Below are positions 62,621-64,000 of a stretch of DNA of 64,000 bases, in pieces; the stretch's first letter is position 1, and each line of letters starts with the position of its first letter. Under the pieces are notes generated by a model. It had not been told where the DNA came from, made no database searches, and saw only the letters and a program-made list of their open reading frames with translations. The translations under genes and the position numbers were made by a program. Source of the stretch: Asterias rubens (lineage: Eukaryota > Echinodermata > Asteroidea > Forcipulatida > Asteriidae); contig NC_047081.1 of the NCBI RefSeq assembly GCF_902459465.1, positions 8,089,883-8,153,882 on the forward strand. Reading direction: 5' to 3'.

Positions 62621-63154
62621 AACGAATGTTTTGTTAGTTTGTGTAAACTAAAGCTTAAAAGGTACTCTTGTATGATCTGTTACAGTTCTCGAATAAACAG
62701 AGACATAAACTTTAATTTAACTGAAACGAAAGTGGATTATGGGGTTAGTTTGAGTTTATTCCTATACAAACTGGTATTTTTGTATATTGCTGGAGCATTT
62801 AAATGGCTGCAAGGCAATGGCCAGGGGGCATAGAGGCCTAAAAACTCTCTCAACAACTTCCTAAAACTGGGTTGGTAACCAATACACAATGTGGCTGTCA
62901 GTGAAAGGCCATGGTTTCTTCACGAGCGCCCTACCAAGGCCTTTAGATCGTCCTCTTGCTTTCTAATTCAATCACGTTTGATCACGTTTTGCCGCTTCAT
63001 TTTAAAAGCACCTTAATTGGCGCAGACATGATCACGTCACTACAGAAAGCATTTGGTTTTTTTGTTTGGTTATTGGTTTGTTGTCTTGACGTTAAGTACA
63101 CGCATCGCCTGCGGTGATATACACACGTAGCCTTATTACATGTCAACCTATATT

Positions 63155-64000
63155 CTTTCTGACATGCAGTTTAAATTTTTTCCTTTTCCATTAAAAGCAG
63201 GATAATATACTTTTGGTTAAAAAAAAAAGGGGGAAAAAAAAGAAGAAGAAAGTAAACACCAAAAATTGTAGCATAGAATTGTGCGCTCTGAGATAGAAAG
63301 CCACCATGTTTTCAAGCATTTCTCAAATTGAAACTATATTTTCTCTGACAAAATTTTCGATTTTTCCATTGAAGGCAGAATATACTTTTGATCTGGCAAG
63401 GATTGTGCGCTCTCGGATACCTATATAAGAAAGCCACAATGTTTTGAAACATTTCTCAGATTAAACTTATATATTCTCTGACATGCGGGTCGCAAATTTT
63501 AGATTTTTCCATATCCAAAGGCAGGATATATATCTTTGGTAATCAGTCAAAGACCAGCATCCTTACTCACGGTGAATCCCAACTTTCGTGTTAAATAACA
63601 AACTGTGAATATTTGGGCTCAATATTGGTCGTCGAAATTGCGAGAGAAAAAAACACACTCTTTGCATAGAATTGTGTGCTCTCAAATGCCTAAGAAAGCC
63701 ACCATGTTTTGAAGCATTTCTCATATTCAAAGTATATGTTCTCTGAGATGCGGTTCGTGAATTTTCGATTTTTTTCCCATTAAAGGCAGGGTACACTTAA
63801 TCTTACTCGGTGTATATCCGAACATGCTTATACCAAACCAGTGAACGTTTGGGTTCAATTGGTCATCGAAATTGCATGAGAATAATGATAGAAAAGTACC
63901 CTTGTTGCGTAGAATTGTGTTTTAAATTTCAGATGCCTGAGTAAACCTTTTTGTGTGAAAAATTGTCTCTTTCTCTAAAGGGAAGGATACACAAAATTTG
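63155..64000 (-). repeat. Irregular tandem array built from MITE-like ends
   Basis: Repeats of aagccaccatgttttgaagc, ctcatattcaaagtatatgt-type and ttaaaggcaggatatac-type blocks occur at about 63200, 63370, 63515 and 63780, mixed with family A arm sequence (gtcaaagaccag; ggtcgtcgaaattgcgag). It continues past the window edge. Confidence 0.65.

Overview
This is animal nuclear DNA from an echinoderm-like deuterostome, probably a sea star. The organism is inferred from spliced genes with metazoan orthology, AT-rich intergenic DNA and the style of the dense short-interspersed-element landscape; no species-diagnostic gene is present. All four genes I can support are on the minus strand and multi-exonic. 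Their exon joins keep frame at every GT/AG boundary I assembled.

Layout, low to high coordinate. (1) 8917-20594: a complete 12-exon TM9SF3 gene (585 codons), a nine-pass secretory-pathway membrane protein. Its 3' flank, 1-8916, is mostly repeats. (2) 24608-34225: a complete 4-exon CAMLG/GET2 gene (359 codons), the ER receptor subunit for tail-anchored protein insertion. (3) 29842-31039: two exons of a BEN-domain protein gene lying inside CAMLG intron 1 on the same strand. (4) 40261-48266: five exons of a paired-class homeobox gene, DRGX (homeodomain plus C-terminal OAR motif). The first coding exon was not found and may lie to the right of the window or unrecognised in 48.3-64 kb. The genes show no sign of working together; this is ordinary animal gene spacing.

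The rest is a repeat landscape. The commonest class is a group of roughly 350-400 bp non-autonomous DNA elements with TTAAAGG... termini, like T2/Kolobok-type MITEs. The families (called A, B, C, D, E and J here) share the TTAA-flanked design; A and B also share arm sequence, but each family has its own termini and central hairpin. About twenty A copies occur here, several butted together through a shared TTAA, and one is an A/C chimera. Other elements are a 1,075-bp near-perfect foldback with a 9-bp target duplication in TM9SF3 intron 1, a 159-bp foldback that also has a 9-bp duplication, a hAT-like MITE with an 8-bp duplication, GGGCCCAATTTCAT-ended elements (family G), tRNA-derived SINEs, and 3' ends of CR1/L2-like LINEs with ATT tails. 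Two short-period tandem arrays lie upstream of or within the DRGX 5' region.

I saw no rRNA, functional tRNA, CRISPR array or operon, and no plus-strand gene. Family letters are local labels for this window only.
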